From Actinokineospora globicatena (lineage in GTDB: Bacteria; Actinomycetota; Actinomycetes; Mycobacteriales; Pseudonocardiaceae): 64,000 nucleotides of DNA. The DNA lies in the NCBI RefSeq assembly GCF_024171945.1, contig NZ_JAMTCR010000005.1, positions 248,001-312,000 of the forward strand, given 5' to 3'. The position numbers and the translations under genes are program-made. Below are positions 8,792 to 16,971 of this stretch, one piece after another (positions within the stretch are counted from its first letter, which is position 1; each line of letters begins with the position of its first letter). The notes beneath the pieces were generated by a model. The model saw only the letters and a program-made list of their open reading frames with translations. It had not been told where the DNA came from and did not search any database.

Positions 8792-10449
8792 TTAGCATCC
8801 GCATAACACTCCACCGCCTGTGCCAGCAACGGAAACCGCACCTGCGTCCCCGGGAACACCAGCCCACTAGCCTCCTCCGCCGCCACCCCGATCTCCGCGA
8901 TCGCCGTCTCAGCCACTTCCTGAGGGCAATGCACCATCACCTCATCATGCTGAAAGAACACGATCCGAGCCTCCGGCGCACTCTCCGCCAACCGCCGCCG
9001 CAACGTCGCCAGCATCGTCAGCGCCCAGTCCGCGGCACTCGCCTGCACCACGAAGTTCCGCGTGAATCGCCCCCAGTCCCGTGCCGCCTGCCGTCCAGCG
9101 CGATCCGCGTCTTCATCCCCAGTAGCAGTAGTCCGCTCCCGCCAAGCCTCGCTAGGCGGCGGACTAGTACGCCCAAGCCGAGAGCGCACCACCCGCCCGT
9201 CCTCACCCGCCCGCGCCGCGTGTTCCACGTAGTCCACCGCTACCGGAAAGCGCTTGCGCAGCACCGAGAGCAGCGGTTCAGCCTCGCCGCTGGTTCCCCC
9301 ATACATCGCCGACAGCATTGCGATCTTGGCGCGTCCCCGGTCCCCGTCGAACGCGTCCGCTGCCAGGCTCGTATATAGGTCGTCAGTGCTGGAGACCTCC
9401 GCGAAACGTTGGTCGCCAGACAGCGCACCCAACACGCGCGGCTCCAACTGGGACGCGTCGGCCACCACCAACGACCACCCCGGGTCCGCCCGCACCGCCG
9501 TGCGCAAGGCTTTCGGCAACTGCAACGCCGCCCCGCCGCGAGTCGCCCAGCGGCCTGACACGACTCCGCCGACGACGTACTCCGGGCGGAAGCGGCCCTC
9601 GGTGACCCACGAGTCCAGCCACGACCACCCGTGCGCGACCCACAGCCGCGCCAGCTCGCGGTACTCCAGCAGTGGCGGTACCGCCGGGTGTTCGACTTCC
9701 CGCAGCACCCACGCCCGTGCCGACGCGACCTCGACGCCCTCCCGGGCGAAGGCCTTGACGATGCTCGGTGGGCTGTCCGGGTTGATCGGCCGCCCGCCGA
9801 AGGCCGCGCTGATCTGCTCGGCCAGTGCGGCGAGCTTCGCTGGCCGCGCCCCCGGTGCGGGTCGAGGACCGATCAGGTCGGCGAGGAGTCCGATGTGGAC
9901 GTCCGTGCGCCAGGGCAGGCCGTGGTGGCTCATCTCCGCGGCCGCCAGTCCGCCCGCTGACTCCGCCGCCGCCAGCAGGCGCAGACGGTCTGGGTGCGCG
10001 GTCGCCGACAGCCGTCGTTCCTGGTCGGCCAGCACCTCGGCGGCTGCCAGCGCCGCGTCCGCGCCGACCGGTGTCGTCCCGCGGTCCGCCTCGAACAGCG
10101 TCGGCTGCTCACCCCGGGCCATCGGCGGCGGATCAGCGGGTTCGGCGCCCCCGTGCAGCCGCGCCCACGCCGCGGCCAGGTTGCGCGGTCGACCCGGCCG
10201 CTCCTCGAACGCCAGCAGGATCGACTCGACCAGGGCGAGGTCGTGGCAACGACCCAGCCGGACGCCCGCGCGCAGCAACACCGGGTACGCCTCGTCCAGC
10301 GCGGGCAGCACCCACCTCGGCGCGTGCCGCCGCTCCAGGTCGGCCATCCACCCAGCGAGGTCCGGCACGTCGACCAGGTCCCCACCGGGCACCTGCGCGC
10401 GCCCGGCCCCCTCCGCTCCCGGTACCACCACCACCCGCACGTCCAGCAT
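8788..10449 (-). CDS. Stand-alone family A DNA polymerase (3'-5' exonuclease/polymerase type)
   Basis: About 553 residues if the ATG at 10449 is used; the frame is open to 10542, and the start is uncertain. The C-terminal half has the family A polymerase motifs: motif A as VVADASQLEPRVLGALSG, the O-helix/motif B region as RGRAKIAMLSAMYGGTSGE, and motif C as FFQHDEVMVH. The N-terminal 230 residues correspond to the 3'-5' exonuclease region but lack an obvious DxE motif. There is no 5' nuclease domain, so this is not the main PolA. Such short polymerases are widespread in actinobacteria and are usually annotated as bifunctional exonuclease/polymerase; their role is probably in repair. It diverges from the acyl-CoA synthetase gene. 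Confidence 0.85.
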   Translation of the reverse strand: MLDVRVVVVPGAEGAGRAQVPGGDLVDVPDLAGWMADLERRHAPRWVLPALDEAYPVLLRAGVRLGRCHDLALVESILLAFEERPGRPRNLAAAWARLHGGAEPADPPPMARGEQPTLFEADRGTTPVGADAALAAAEVLADQERRLSATAHPDRLRLLAAAESAGGLAAAEMSHHGLPWRTDVHIGLLADLIGPRPAPGARPAKLAALAEQISAAFGGRPINPDSPPSIVKAFAREGVEVASARAWVLREVEHPAVPPLLEYRELARLWVAHGWSWLDSWVTEGRFRPEYVVGGVVSGRWATRGGAALQLPKALRTAVRADPGWSLVVADASQLEPRVLGALSGDQRFAEVSSTDDLYTSLAADAFDGDRGRAKIAMLSAMYGGTSGEAEPLLSVLRKRFPVAVDYVEHAARAGEDGRVVRSRLGRTSPPPSEAWRERTTATGDEDADRAGRQAARDWGRFTRNFVVQASAADWALTMLATLRRRLAESAPEARIVFFQHDEVMVHCPQEVAETAIAEIGVAAEEASGLVFPGTQVRFPLLAQAVECYADAK

Positions 10450-10606
10450 TCTTGGCCACGGCACCGACAACCGCAGCCACCTCGCGCCGACCCGCCACCC
10501 ATCTCTGCTGATCCACACCCAGCGGACCCGTTCTCGAGTCACTCCGCGAAGGCGTTCGGCAGATGCGGTGACCAGGCTGTTGACTCGCCAGTAGGTAGTG
10601 CGGCAC

Positions 10607-10628
10607 GGTGTTACTTTCGGGTAACACC
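10607..10628. promoter_or_regulatory. Perfect inverted repeat in the leader of the acyl-CoA synthetase gene
   Basis: GGTGTTAC and GTAACACC flank a 6-base spacer TTTCGG (8+6+8 bases). It ends just before the GGGAGG ribosome binding site of the gene starting at 10644. As DNA it resembles a TetR-type operator; as RNA it would be a hairpin immediately upstream of the ribosome binding site. Either would allow control of this gene. Confidence 0.55.
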
Positions 10629-10643
10629 TGTTGGGAGGCGCCG

Positions 10644-12263
10644 GTGAGCGAGTACCTGACCCGAGTCCGTGACCTCGTCGCCAAGGTCCCCACGGCGCTG
10701 CGCAGTGTCGAGGTGATGCGGCAGGCGGGTCTGGTGCCGCTGAGCAGGCCCGACCACGTGCTCGGGTCGATGATCGCGATGCGCAGGCTCGGCCCCATCG
10801 CCGGGGCCGCCCGGATCGCCGCCACCAGGGATGACGCCGCGATCGGGCTGGTCGACGAGCGCGGCAACCTCACCTTCGCCCAGCTCGACCGCCGGTCCAA
10901 CGCGCTGGCCAGGGCGTTCGCCGAGCGCGGGGTCACCGCCGAGTCGGTGGTCGCGCTGCTGGCCCGCGACCACCGGGGCGCGGTCGAGACGATGCTGGCC
11001 GCCAGCAAGCTCGGTGCTCGGCTGCTGCTGATGAACACCGGTTTCGCCCGCCCGCAGCTGGTCGACGTCGCCGAGCGCGAGGGCGTGACCGTGTTCGTGC
11101 ACGACCAGGAGTTCACCCCGCTGGTCGACGCGCTTCCCGGCTCGGTGCCCAGCTACCTCGCGTGGGTCGACGAGCCCGCGGGGGAGTCCCTAGAGGACTT
11201 GATCGCGAACACCGACGACCGCGCTGTGCCGTTGCCGCGCCAGCCGGGCGGCATGGTCCTGCTGACCAGCGGCACCACCGGCACCCCCAAGGGTGCGCCC
11301 CGCCAGGTCCGGTCGCCGTTGGCCGCAGCCCAGTTCCTGGACCGGATCCCGCTGCGCACCGGCGAGGCGACCGTGCTGGCCGCGCCGCTGTTCCACGCGA
11401 CGGGGTTCTCCCAGTTCATCATCTCCTTCGCGCTCGGGTCCCGGGTCGTGCTGCGCCGCCGGTTCGACCCGGAGGCGACCCTCGCCGCCATCGCCGAGCA
11501 CCGTGCCACCGCGCTGGTGTTGGTGCCGACCATGCTGCAACGCGTTCTCGACCTCGGCGACGACGTGATCAGCCGCTACGACACCACCAGCCTGCGCATC
11601 GTGTTCACCGCCGGGTCCGCCCTGTCGCCGGAGTTGGGCAACCGCGCGACCCGCGTGTTCGGCGACGTCGTGCACAACCTCTACGGGTCGACGGAAGTCT
11701 CGGTCGCCTCCGTGGCGACGCCGCAGGACTGGCGGGAGGCGCCGGGCACGGTCGGCAAGCCGCCGGTCGGCTGCAAGGTCGCGCTCTATGACGCCGACGG
11801 CAAACCGGTCACGGCTCCGGAGGTCACCGGGCGGGTCTTCGCGGGCAGCGGCCTGGCCTTCGGCGGCTACACCGACGGGCGGCACAAGGAGGTCATCGGC
11901 GGCCTGCTGTCCACAGGGGACGTCGGGCACTTCGACGCCGCGGGCAGGCTGTTCATCGACGGCCGCGACGACGACATGATCGTCTCCGGTGGCGAGAACG
12001 TGTTCCCCGGCGAGATCGAGAACCTGCTCGTGGCCCACCCGGGCGTGGTGGAGGCGGCGGTGCTCGGGGTCGCCGACGCGGAGTTCGGCCAGCGTCTCAA
12101 GGCCTACGTCGTGCTGGCGCCGGGCGCCTCGGTGTCGGCGGAGGAACTGCGCGAGCACGTGCGCGCCAACCTGGCCAGGTTCAAGGTCCCGCGCGAAGTC
12201 GTCTTCCTCGCCGAGTTGCCGCGCAATGCGACCGGGAAACTGGTCCGTAAAGAGCTCGGCTGA
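10644..12263 (+). CDS. Long-chain acyl-CoA synthetase, FadD-like AMP-binding enzyme
   Basis: 539 residues from a GTG at 10644, chosen over an upstream GTG because of the GGGAGG site. It is an ANL-superfamily enzyme that activates a fatty acid to acyl-AMP and then acyl-CoA. Motifs seen are the P-loop LLTSGTTGTPKGAPR near residue 200, the A5 motif NLYGSTEVS near 345, the A7 motif STGDVGHFDAAGRLFIDGR, the hinge DDDMIVSGGENVFPGEIE, and the catalytic lysine in NATGKLVRKEL at the C-terminus. The length and the extended N-terminus fit mycobacterial FadD2/FadD12-type proteins. The substrate chain length is not decided by sequence. It is a single gene with its own leader and operator-like repeat. Confidence 0.88.
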   Translation: MSEYLTRVRDLVAKVPTALRSVEVMRQAGLVPLSRPDHVLGSMIAMRRLGPIAGAARIAATRDDAAIGLVDERGNLTFAQLDRRSNALARAFAERGVTAESVVALLARDHRGAVETMLAASKLGARLLLMNTGFARPQLVDVAEREGVTVFVHDQEFTPLVDALPGSVPSYLAWVDEPAGESLEDLIANTDDRAVPLPRQPGGMVLLTSGTTGTPKGAPRQVRSPLAAAQFLDRIPLRTGEATVLAAPLFHATGFSQFIISFALGSRVVLRRRFDPEATLAAIAEHRATALVLVPTMLQRVLDLGDDVISRYDTTSLRIVFTAGSALSPELGNRATRVFGDVVHNLYGSTEVSVASVATPQDWREAPGTVGKPPVGCKVALYDADGKPVTAPEVTGRVFAGSGLAFGGYTDGRHKEVIGGLLSTGDVGHFDAAGRLFIDGRDDDMIVSGGENVFPGEIENLLVAHPGVVEAAVLGVADAEFGQRLKAYVVLAPGASVSAEELREHVRANLARFKVPREVVFLAELPRNATGKLVRKELG

Positions 12264-12632
12264 TACCACGCTGAATTCTGCGGGCGCAACCCTCCGCGGT
12301 CGGGATAAACACACCGGAATGACTCGCTCGACGGTCGAACTGTCGCGATTTTCGAGTGTTTGGTTCACATTCACGCAATGGTTGATCAACCGGTGTCTTG
12401 GCAACGGTAAACCGGCTTTGAGCTGCGCGAACTTCGGGTTGTCCACAGGTTACCGGTGAGTATTCAGTGTATGCGGAGTTGTGCCGAATGGCGTAGTTCG
12501 ACTGGCCCGATCAGTCCACATGTGGCAAGTGGCAACTGTTGATGCGATTCGCGACAGGGCGTTGCATATCACTCACACAACGACGCCGAGTCGGTGTCGG
12601 AAGTGCTCTGTCGGGGCTACGAAAGGTTTTCC
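12264..12632. other. Intergenic regulatory region upstream of the subtilase gene
   Basis: 369 bases with visibly lower G+C than the flanks and no coding character. It holds a perfect 12-base palindrome GGTTGATCAACC (12380-12391) and a TTGTCCACA DnaA-box-like site (12439-12447). Repeated GGTAACC/GGTTACC-like half sites are scattered around them. It probably contains the promoter and a leader for the secreted protease gene. Confidence 0.55.
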
Positions 12633-13832
12633 ATGACTACGAGGCGCGAAGGTCGTCGGGGCCGGCTAGCTGCTGGTTTCGCACTCGTCGGTGCCGCCGC
12701 TGTCGCCGCGGTCGCCATCACCCCAACCGCCCAGGCCGCCCAGGGCGAGGTCCGGTTCGCCGGATCCGCCGACGCGGTGGCCGACAGCTACATCGTCGTG
12801 CTCAAGGACACCAAGGCCGCGGTGAGCGCGCAGGCCAGCACGTTGGCAGGCCAGTACGGCGCCACGGTCAAGCGCGAGTACGACACTGTGCTGACCGGCT
12901 TCTCCGCGACCATGTCCGCCGAGCAGGCGCGCGAGCTCGCGGCCGACCCCAAGGTCGCCTACGTCCAGGCCAACCAGCGCTTCCACGCGACCGGCACCCA
13001 GGAGAACCCGCCGTCGTGGGGCCTGGACCGGATCGACCAGGCCGACCTGCCGCTCGACGACAGCTACACCTACCCGGGTGAGGCGTCCGACGTCACCGCG
13101 TACGTGATCGACACCGGTGTCAACGCCGCGCACGCCACCTTCGGCGGCCGGGCGTCCGGCGGCTTCGACGCGGTCGACAACGACGACGACCCCGACGACG
13201 GCAACGGCCACGGCACGCACGTCGCGGGCACCATCGGCGGCAAGGAGTACGGGGTCGCCAAGGGCGTCAAGATCGTGCCGGTCCGGGTGCTCGACGACAA
13301 CGGCAGCGGCAGCACCGAGGGTGTCGTCGCGGGCATCGAGTGGGTCGCGGAGAACCACAGCGGCGCGTCGGTGGCGAACATGAGCCTCGGCGGTCCCGGT
13401 GACACCGCGCTCGACCAGGCCGTCAAGGGCGCCATCTCGGCCGGGGTCACCTTCGCCGTCGCGGCGGGCAACTCCGGTGACAACGCCAGCGGCTACTCGC
13501 CCGCCAGGGTCAGCGAGGCGATCACCGTCGCCGCGTCCGACGAGAACGACGCGCAGGCCCAGTTCTCCAGCTACGGCTCCGTCGTGGACATCTACGCGCC
13601 GGGTGTGAACATCACCTCGTCGTGGATCGGCAGCACCACCGCTACCAACCGGATCAGCGGCACCTCGATGGCCACCCCGCACGTGACCGGCGCCGCGGCG
13701 CTGTACCTCGCGGAGAACCCGTCGGCCGGCCCGGCGGACGTCGCCTCGGCCCTGGTGCAGAACGCGTCCTCCGACAAGATCACCAACCCGAGCTCGGGCA
13801 CCGCGAACAAGCTGCTGCACGTGGGCTCCTGA
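12633..13832 (+). CDS. Secreted S8 subtilisin-like serine protease
   Basis: 399 residues from the ATG at 12633 (GAAAGG upstream). Residues 1-38 form a signal peptide (RRGRLAAGFALVGAAAVAAV, then TPTAQAAQ). Residues 45-125 are an inhibitor I9 propeptide (DSYIVVLKDTKAAVSAQAS, LTGFSATMSAEQARELAAD). The mature peptidase has the catalytic triad in AYVIDTGVNAAH (Asp), GNGHGTHVAGTIGG (His) and SGTSMATPHVTGAAALYL (Ser), with oxyanion Asn in AVAAGNSGDNA. It is closest in layout to proteinase K / alkaline serine exoprotease A of actinomycetes. There is no C-terminal domain. It is secreted via Sec, self-activates by propeptide cleavage and degrades external protein. A GC hairpin follows the stop codon. 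Confidence 0.93.
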   Translation: MTTRREGRRGRLAAGFALVGAAAVAAVAITPTAQAAQGEVRFAGSADAVADSYIVVLKDTKAAVSAQASTLAGQYGATVKREYDTVLTGFSATMSAEQARELAADPKVAYVQANQRFHATGTQENPPSWGLDRIDQADLPLDDSYTYPGEASDVTAYVIDTGVNAAHATFGGRASGGFDAVDNDDDPDDGNGHGTHVAGTIGGKEYGVAKGVKIVPVRVLDDNGSGSTEGVVAGIEWVAENHSGASVANMSLGGPGDTALDQAVKGAISAGVTFAVAAGNSGDNASGYSPARVSEAITVAASDENDAQAQFSSYGSVVDIYAPGVNITSSWIGSTTATNRISGTSMATPHVTGAAALYLAENPSAGPADVASALVQNASSDKITNPSSGTANKLLHVGS

Positions 13833-13846
13833 CCTGGGGGTTCGAT

Positions 13847-13875
13847 GGCCCGCACCCTTTCGGGGGGTGCGGGCC
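13847..13875 (+). terminator. Hairpin after the subtilase gene
   Basis: An 11-base stem (GGCCCGCACCC with GGGTGCGGGCC) and a 7-base loop lie 15 bases after the stop codon. There is no T-run, as is usual in high-GC actinobacteria. Confidence 0.7.
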
Positions 13876-13938
13876 GTCGCCTTGTCCGGCTAGGTTGACT
13901 CATCAGTAACTTGGCGGCTGGCTCCGAGGAGGTCTGGC

Positions 13939-15132
13939 GTGGACTTCGCACACCCGGCACGAGTGCTCGACCTCTTGGACCGGGTCGCCACGTTCGTCCG
14001 CGACGAGGTCGAACCGGCCGAGGTGGACCACCGGCGAGCCGTCGAAGCCGACCCGTGGGCGGTGCCGCCAGTCGTCGAGGAGCTCAAGGCGAAGGCTCGC
14101 GCGCAGGGGTTGTGGAACCTGTTCCTGCCGAGCGAGTCCGATTTGTCCACTGTGGAGTACGCGCCGCTGGCCGAGGCGATGGGCAGGTCACCGTTGGCGC
14201 CAGAGGTGTTCAACTGCAACGCGCCGGACACGGGCAACATGGAGGTCCTGCACCTCTATGGCAGTCAGGCTCAACAGGACCGCTGGCTCAAGCCACTGCT
14301 CGACGGTCTTATCCGCTCCGCGTTCTGCATGACCGAGCCGGACGTGGCCTCTTCCGACGCCACCAACATGGCCGCCACCGCGATCCCCGACGACGACAAG
14401 ATCGTGCTCAACGGCACTAAGTGGTTCTCCACCGGCCTCGGGCACCCCAACTGCTCCGTTGTCATCTTCATGGGTCTTACCGACCCGACCGCGCCCCGCC
14501 ATGCCCAGCACTCGATGGTTCTAGTCCCGCTCGACACCCCCGGCGTCACCATCGACCGCATGCTCCCCGTGTTCGGCCGTCACGATGAGCCGTACGGGCA
14601 CGGGCAGGTCACCTTCACGGATGTGCGGCTGCCGCTGGACTCCGTCATCGCGGGGCTCGGTCGTGGCTTCGAGATCGCCCAGGGCCGGTTGGGCCCGGGC
14701 CGGGTCCACCACTGCATGCGCCTGATCGGCCTGGCCGAACGCGCCCTGGAACTGGCCTGCGTCCGCGCCACCCGGCGGGTCGCCTTCGGCAAACCCCTGG
14801 CCGACCTCGGCGGCAACCGCGAACGCGTCGCCACCGCCCGCATCGCCATCGACCAGGCCCGGCTCCTGGTCCTGCACACCGCGTGGAAGCTGGACGCGCA
14901 CGGCCTCGCGGCCACCCGCTCCGAGATCTCCCAGATCAAGGTGGCGGTCCCGGCGATGGCCCTGTCCGTCATCGACATGGCCATCCAACTGCACGGCGCC
15001 GCGGGCATGACCGACGACTTCCCGCTGGCCGCCGCCTACGCCGCCGCCCGGTCCCTGCGGCTCGCCGACGGCCCCGACGAGGTCCACCAGGACGTCGTCG
15101 CCCGCCTGGAACTCAAGAAGCACCGCCCATGA
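13939..15132 (+). CDS. Acyl-CoA dehydrogenase, ACAD10/11-like
   Basis: 397 residues from a GTG preceded by GAGGAGG. It is an FAD-dependent acyl-CoA dehydrogenase: residues 1-130 form the helical N-domain, residues 130-230 the beta-domain with FCMTEPDVASSDATNMAATA and GTKWFSTGLGHPNC, and the C-domain ends with the signature QLHGAAGMTDDFPLA and SLRLADGPDEVHQDVVARL. The SLRLADGPDEVH stretch is typical of the ACAD10/ACAD11 branch. It is the first gene of a three-gene operon with an SDR and an aminoglycoside-phosphotransferase-like kinase, the same pairing of activities fused in mammalian ACAD10/11. A role in breaking down hydroxylated or branched acyl chains is inferred. Confidence 0.88.
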   Translation: MDFAHPARVLDLLDRVATFVRDEVEPAEVDHRRAVEADPWAVPPVVEELKAKARAQGLWNLFLPSESDLSTVEYAPLAEAMGRSPLAPEVFNCNAPDTGNMEVLHLYGSQAQQDRWLKPLLDGLIRSAFCMTEPDVASSDATNMAATAIPDDDKIVLNGTKWFSTGLGHPNCSVVIFMGLTDPTAPRHAQHSMVLVPLDTPGVTIDRMLPVFGRHDEPYGHGQVTFTDVRLPLDSVIAGLGRGFEIAQGRLGPGRVHHCMRLIGLAERALELACVRATRRVAFGKPLADLGGNRERVATARIAIDQARLLVLHTAWKLDAHGLAATRSEISQIKVAVPAMALSVIDMAIQLHGAAGMTDDFPLAAAYAAARSLRLADGPDEVHQDVVARLELKKHRP

Positions 15133-15160
15133 CCCCGGACCCACCACCAGGAGCACCTCT

Positions 15161-15910
15161 GTGACCAGGACGAACATCCTCATCACCGGCGCCAGTTCCG
15201 GCCTGGGCGCCGAGATGGCCAGGCAGTTCGCCGCCAAGGGCCGCAACCTGGTCCTCGCCGCCCGCCGCACCGACCGGCTCGCCCAGGTCCGCCAGCAGCT
15301 GCTCACCGCCAACCCCGGCATCACCGTCCTGGTCAAGGCCCTCGACGTCACCGACCACGACGCCGTGTTCCGGGTCTTCGCCGAGGCGCGGGCCGAACTC
15401 GGCACCCTGGACCGGGTCATCGTCAACGCGGGTCTCGGCAAGGGCCAACCGCTGGGCACCGGCTACTTCCACGCCAACCGGCAGACCGCGGAGACCAACT
15501 TCGTCGCCGCGCTCGCGCAGTGCGAGGCGGCCATGACCGCCTTCCGCGACCAGAACGCCGGGCACCTCGTGGTCGTGTCGTCCATGAGCGCGATGCGCGG
15601 ACTGCCGCGCAACCTGTCCACCTACGCCGCCAGCAAGGCCGGTGTCGCCGCGCTCGCCGAAGGGGTCCGGGCCGACACGCTGCGCACGCCGATCAAGGTG
15701 ACCACGCTGTTCCCCGGGTACATCCGCTCGGAGATGAACGAGAAGGTCCGCAAGACACCGTTGATCTCGGAGACCACGACGGGGGTCCGGGCCATGGTGC
15801 GGGCGGTGGAACGGGAGGTCGCAACCGCTTGCGTGCCCGCGTGGCCGTGGGCGGCGCTGGCGGTCGCGATGCGCGCGTTGCCGCTCGGGGTCGTGGCGAG
15901 GTTGTCGTGA
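15161..15910 (+). CDS. SDR family oxidoreductase
   Basis: 249 residues from the GTG at 15161, with GGAG 8 bases upstream. It is a classical short-chain dehydrogenase: nucleotide motif TGASSGLGAEMA at residues 9-20, VNAGLG, a catalytic serine in VVSSMSAMRG, and Tyr-x3-Lys in STYAASKAGV near residue 155. The C-terminal part (WPWAALAVAMRALPLG) is hydrophobic and may touch the membrane or an acyl chain. It lies between the acyl-CoA dehydrogenase and kinase genes and overlaps the latter by GTGA, so it is translationally coupled. It probably interconverts a hydroxyl and a keto group on the acyl substrate of this operon. Confidence 0.87.
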   Translation: MTRTNILITGASSGLGAEMARQFAAKGRNLVLAARRTDRLAQVRQQLLTANPGITVLVKALDVTDHDAVFRVFAEARAELGTLDRVIVNAGLGKGQPLGTGYFHANRQTAETNFVAALAQCEAAMTAFRDQNAGHLVVVSSMSAMRGLPRNLSTYAASKAGVAALAEGVRADTLRTPIKVTTLFPGYIRSEMNEKVRKTPLISETTTGVRAMVRAVEREVATACVPAWPWAALAVAMRALPLGVVARLS

Positions 15911-16938
15911 CCGTGCCCGTGCGGCCGGAGGACGCGTTCGACGTCCCGGCCGTGCACGCCTGGGTCCGCTCCACTGTGGACGTACCGGATGGCGAGCCCG
16001 AGGTGCGTCAGTTCCCCGGCGGCGCGTCGAACCTGACCTACCTCTTGCGCTATCCGGGCCGCGAACTGGTCTTACGCCGCCCGCCTGTGGGCCGCAAAGC
16101 CGTGTCCGCGCACGACATGCGCCGCGAGTACCGGGTCCAGCGGCAACTCAAGCCCGTCTACCCGTACGTGCCGGACGTGATCGGGCTTTGCGAGGACCAC
16201 GGCATCCTCGGCAGCGACTTCTACCTCATGGGCCGCGTCCCGGGCACCATCCTGCGCGGCGACCTGCCCCCGGACATGACGCTCGCACCGGCCGAGGCGC
16301 GCGCGTTGGCCACCACTCTCGTCGACCGGCTCGTTGACCTGCACCGCGTCGACCCCGCCGCCGCGGGACTGGGGGATCTCGGCAAGGGCGCGGGTTACGT
16401 CGGCAGGCAGGTCCGCGGCTGGACCGAGCGGTACGCCGCCGCTCGCACGCCGAACGTGCCCGACTTCGTCCCGGTCACCGACTGGCTCGCGCGGCGGCGG
16501 CCCGACGACGTCGCCACCGTGGTGGTGCACAACGACTGGCGGTTCGACAACGTCGTGCTGGACGCCGACCTGGCCGTCGTCGCGGTTCTGGACTGGGAGA
16601 TGGCCACGCTCGGCGACCCGCTGATGGACCTCGGCGGCGCCCTCGCGTACTGGATCCAGGCCGACGACGACGCGTTCTTCCAGCGCGCCCGCAGGCAACC
16701 CACGCACCTACCCGGCATGCCGACCCGCGCGGAGCTGGTCGCGCACTACGCCGAGCGGACCGGCTCGCCGCTGCCCGACTGGTCGTTCTACGAGGTGTTC
16801 GGCCTGTTCAGGCTGGCGGTGATCATGCAGCAGATCTACTACCGCTACCACCACGGTCAGACCCACAACCCGGCCTTCGAGGACTTCTGGACCTTCGTCG
16901 CCTACCTCGAGTGGCGCTGCCGCGAGGTGATCGGCTAA
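15907..16938 (+). CDS. APH-type phosphotransferase of an acyl-CoA pathway (ACAD10/11 kinase-like)
   Basis: 343 residues. The GTG at 15907 overlaps the preceding stop codon; the frame is open far upstream, but this start is set by coupling. It has an aminoglycoside phosphotransferase / choline kinase fold. Visible elements are the nucleotide loop FPGGASNLTYLLRY, the lysine strand ELVLRRPP, the Brenner motif VVVHNDWRFDNVVLD (catalytic Asp and Asn) and the metal-binding Asp in AVLDWEMATLGDPLMDLGG. The end, YYRYHHGQTHNPAFEDF, is typical of the FadE36/ACAD10-type kinases. In mammals such domains phosphorylate 4-hydroxyacyl-CoA; here that is an inference from context. One TTA codon lies at 16072-16074. 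Aminoglycoside resistance is unlikely given the operon. Confidence 0.85.
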   Translation: MTVPVRPEDAFDVPAVHAWVRSTVDVPDGEPEVRQFPGGASNLTYLLRYPGRELVLRRPPVGRKAVSAHDMRREYRVQRQLKPVYPYVPDVIGLCEDHGILGSDFYLMGRVPGTILRGDLPPDMTLAPAEARALATTLVDRLVDLHRVDPAAAGLGDLGKGAGYVGRQVRGWTERYAAARTPNVPDFVPVTDWLARRRPDDVATVVVHNDWRFDNVVLDADLAVVAVLDWEMATLGDPLMDLGGALAYWIQADDDAFFQRARRQPTHLPGMPTRAELVAHYAERTGSPLPDWSFYEVFGLFRLAVIMQQIYYRYHHGQTHNPAFEDFWTFVAYLEWRCREVIG

Positions 16939-16971
16939 ACCCATCCCCCTGCGACCCGAGGAGCGACCCCC

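Noticed and set aside
8413-8806. Short frames in the 8.3-8.8 kb intergenic region
   Set aside because: All lack ribosome binding sites, overlap simple repeats and are not consistent with one another.
15907-16938. Aminoglycoside phosphotransferase resistance gene
   Set aside because: The fold is shared, but operon context with an acyl-CoA dehydrogenase and SDR points to acyl-CoA metabolism.
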